DNA of 64,000 nucleotides from Clostridium sp. CM027. Its GTDB lineage: Bacteria > Bacillota > Clostridia > Clostridiales > Clostridiaceae. The translations under genes were made by a program, and so were the position numbers. Position 1 is the stretch's first letter. Every line of letters starts with the position of its first letter. Positions 62,189 to 64,000 of this stretch are shown piece by piece. The stretch covers positions 1,798,001-1,862,000 of the forward strand of contig NZ_CP077725.1 in assembly GCF_024730565.1 (NCBI RefSeq). The letters are read 5' to 3'. The notes under the pieces were generated by a model. It was not told the DNA's origin. It saw nothing but the letters and a program-made list of their open reading frames with translations, and made no database searches.

Positions 62189-62596
62189 TTATTTTTTACA
62201 TTCTTTACATATGCCTTTTAAATAAACATGGCTTTCTGTAAGAGTTATTCCTGTCTTTGCTTTTATTTGTTCTTCTATTTGGGGTATTGGACAATCTATG
62301 ACCATTTTCTTATGACATAAATCGCACTCAATTACATGGTTGTGGGAATTGTTATTTATAGTGTAATTATACATATTATTCCCCAAATCAAACTTATTTA
62401 AAATCTTTTTACCCTCTAGCAAATCTAGGGTTCTATATACCGTGGACAAATCTATTTTTATATTCTCTTTTTTAAGTAGAGCATATATTAGGTTTGCATT
62501 TATAGCATCTTTACTGCAAATTATAATTTCTAATATGCTTTTTCTTGCATTAGTTACTTTAATATTATTCTCTTTTAAATATGAAATTATATTCAT
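62189..62596 (-). CDS. Fur family metal-responsive regulator
   Basis: A 135-residue Fur-type repressor. The winged helix is in residues 1-80 (KVTNARKSILEIIICSKDAINANLIYALL and IDLSTVYRTLDLLEGKKIL), followed by the metal site HNHVIECDLCHKKMVIDCP and the C-terminal CKEC pair, which make the structural CxxC...CxxC zinc site. It could be Fur, Zur or PerR; the sequence does not settle which. AAGGTG lies before the ATG. It forms an apparent operon with the DUF6762-like gene. Confidence 0.88.
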   Translation of the reverse strand: MNIISYLKENNIKVTNARKSILEIIICSKDAINANLIYALLKKENIKIDLSTVYRTLDLLEGKKILNKFDLGNNMYNYTINNNSHNHVIECDLCHKKMVIDCPIPQIEEQIKAKTGITLTESHVYLKGICKECKK

Positions 62597-62668
62597 CTAT
62601 ATACATCACCTTACTACATTATTATAACAATTATAATATACCTCAATATGGTCATGAATACAAGCAAT

Positions 62669-62712
62669 GCTTATAAAAAGGCTTCTACAAAAGTAGGAGC
62701 CTTTTTATAAGC
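62669..62712. terminator. Terminator of pepD
   Basis: 20-bp arms GCTTATAAAAAGGCTTCTAC and complement with one mismatch, loop AAAA. Confidence 0.8.
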
Positions 62713-62720
62713 CATTAAAA

Positions 62721-62770
62721 TAGCTTTATCTACTAAAGTAGCTTTATCTACTAAAGTAGCTTTATCTATT
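62721..62770. repeat. 18-bp tandem repeat
   Basis: TAGCTTTATCTACTAAAG repeated at 62721-62738 and 62739-62756, then a partial third copy to 62770, between the pepD stop and its terminator. Confidence 0.8.
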
Positions 62771-62782
62771 TCATGTACCTGA

Positions 62783-64000
62783 TCATTTTATTTCTTTTAA
62801 TATTGCTACTAAGTAATCCCATGTCCTCTCTGTTGATGAAATACTTAGGTGTTCACTCGGTGTGTGTACATCATACATATTTGGTCCAAAAGATATTTGA
62901 TCAATATCTCCTTCAAACTTTTCACTAAATAATCCGCACTCGAGGCCTGCATGAATAGCTGCTATTTCAGGCATTTTACCATATAAATCAGTATATGCTT
63001 TCTCTAGTATACTCCTTATTTTAGAATCTGGATTGTATTGCCACTCTGGATATTCAGATTCAAATTCAATAGTTGCTCCTGCCATTTCTGCAAGCACTAT
63101 AGTTTCATCGCATATTGCTTTCTTTAAAGTCTTTACAGAACTTCTTATTGCAGAGTCAAATACTATATTTTCATCACTCGTCGTAAGAATCCCTATATTT
63201 GCTGAACTTTGCACTAATCCATCAATCGCCATACTCATACTTTTAACTCCATTTGGAATTAAGAAAAGTATTTGAAGTGCTTTTGTAGCGGTGTCATCTG
63301 AAAAAATCTTATTTACTTTATTTTCCAATATTTTAATAGTTAAATCAACATCTGGATCAATAGTATTTAATTCATTTTTCAATGTAGAATTCCACTGTGA
63401 TATTTTTTCATTAACTATTTTTTTATCATTTTCTCTAAACAATATAATAGCATCAGCATCACGAGGAATTGCGTTATTTTTAGCTCCTCCAGTTATAGAG
63501 TTTATTTTAAAATCTATAACTGATCTTAAATCCATTAAAAAACGTCCCATAATTTTGTTAGCGTTTCCTCTTTCTTTGTTTATTTCCATTCCAGAATGGC
63601 CGCCTCTTAATCCTCTTAGTCTTATTTCACAGCTTATAAAGTTTTTATCTGCTTCTTCCCAAATTATTGGAAGCCTTATTTTTTCACGCACTCCCCCTGC
63701 ACAACTTACTAAAAGTTTTCCTTCTTCTTCTGAATCTATATTTATTAATATTCTTCCATCTAAATTCTTAGGATCTATTGCCTGAGCTCCGCCCATACCC
63801 GTTTCTTCCTCTGTAGTTACTAATAACTCTATTGGTGGATGCGGTATATCATTAGACGCAAGTACTGCAAGACTTAATGCTACTGCGATTCCATCGTCCG
63901 CGCCTAGTGTAGTCCCATTTGCCCTTAAAAAATCATCCTCTACAATAAACTCAATAGGGTCTCTTAAAAAATCATGCTTTATCCCTATGTTTTTTTCACA
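62783..64000 (-). CDS. pepD: Aminoacyl-histidine dipeptidase (M20), 5' partial
   Basis: The 3' part of a cytosolic metallodipeptidase gene; the frame stays open to the window edge (405 residues visible). TTLGADDGIAVALSLAV near visible residue 32 contains the metal-bridging ADDG, LLVTTEEETGMGGAQ near 60 the catalytic Glu pair, RLRGLRGGHSGMEI near 123, and HAGLECGLFSEKF near 350 a further ligand. These are PepD rather than general M20 motifs. About 80 N-terminal residues lie beyond the window. Its substrate range includes X-His dipeptides. Confidence 0.92.
   Translation of the reverse strand, partial: CEKNIGIKHDFLRDPIEFIVEDDFLRANGTTLGADDGIAVALSLAVLASNDIPHPPIELLVTTEEETGMGGAQAIDPKNLDGRILINIDSEEEGKLLVSCAGGVREKIRLPIIWEEADKNFISCEIRLRGLRGGHSGMEINKERGNANKIMGRFLMDLRSVIDFKINSITGGAKNNAIPRDADAIILFRENDKKIVNEKISQWNSTLKNELNTIDPDVDLTIKILENKVNKIFSDDTATKALQILFLIPNGVKSMSMAIDGLVQSSANIGILTTSDENIVFDSAIRSSVKTLKKAICDETIVLAEMAGATIEFESEYPEWQYNPDSKIRSILEKAYTDLYGKMPEIAAIHAGLECGLFSEKFEGDIDQISFGPNMYDVHTPSEHLSISSTERTWDYLVAILKEIK

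Overview
The window is a low-GC chromosomal segment from an anaerobic, spore-forming Firmicute, most likely Clostridium in the broad sense. This rests on gene content (oxygen-independent cobalamin pathway, AdoCbl-dependent ribonucleotide reductase, MurT/GatD, ATP-type PEP carboxykinase), strong AGGAGG-type ribosome binding sites, frequent TTG/GTG starts, and short intrinsic terminators. No rRNA, tRNA, CRISPR array or prophage was found.

Layout. 1-1.8 kb: end of a sugar ABC permease gene and a DUF4397 protein. 1.8-7.5 kb (minus): a tight cluster of ECF sigma factor, polytopic membrane protein, ABC ATPase, two ABC-2 permeases and a lipid-anchored subtilisin-like protein. 7.9-10.3 kb: a PTS IIC-like membrane protein, PadR and DegV. 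10.5-20 kb (minus): an anaerobic cobalamin operon, cbiK-cobD-cbiA-cbiC-cbiD-cbiE-cbiL-cbiF-cbiH-cbiJ, behind a cobalamin riboswitch with its own terminator. 20.2-21.1 kb: a REP-associated tyrosine transposase (RAYT) gene. 21.4-24 kb (minus): cobT-cobC-cobS. 24-31 kb: DUF3892, a metal ABC transporter, nitroreductase, alpha/beta hydrolase, flavin reductase, SPFH and NfeD. 31.5-42.5 kb: nadE, a two-gene chromate transporter, a Ca2+-ATPase, CvfB, gamma-carbonic anhydrase and nrdJ. 43-51 kb: plsC, a ComEC-like hydrolase, uppP, pckA and murT-gatD. 51-64 kb: two paralogous XRE-TPR regulators, a multi-PAS histidine kinase, RNase H, an FtsH-like protease, rhomboid protease, a Fur-family regulator and part of pepD.

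How the genes fit together. The two cob operons make corrinoid from sirohydrochlorin and assemble the lower ligand, and nrdJ uses the finished coenzyme. cbiT and cbiG, normally inside such a cluster, are not in the window.

The most unusual signal is a short interspersed repeat (core GGGGACGGTTAACAACT, at least 14 full or partial copies) confined to 11.3-31.4 kb. Inverted copies flank the RAYT gene, and other copies sit within a few bases of cob gene stop codons; one copy supplies the cobD stop codon. Other structures worth attention are a perfect hairpin between the Shine-Dalgarno sequence and the start codon of nrdJ, a 150-bp structured repeat in two full copies and one partial copy, a mini-ORF overlapping the ftsH-like start, a 19-bp palindrome at the predicted start of the PTS transcript, and the uncharacterised ECF-sigma/ABC/subtilase cluster.
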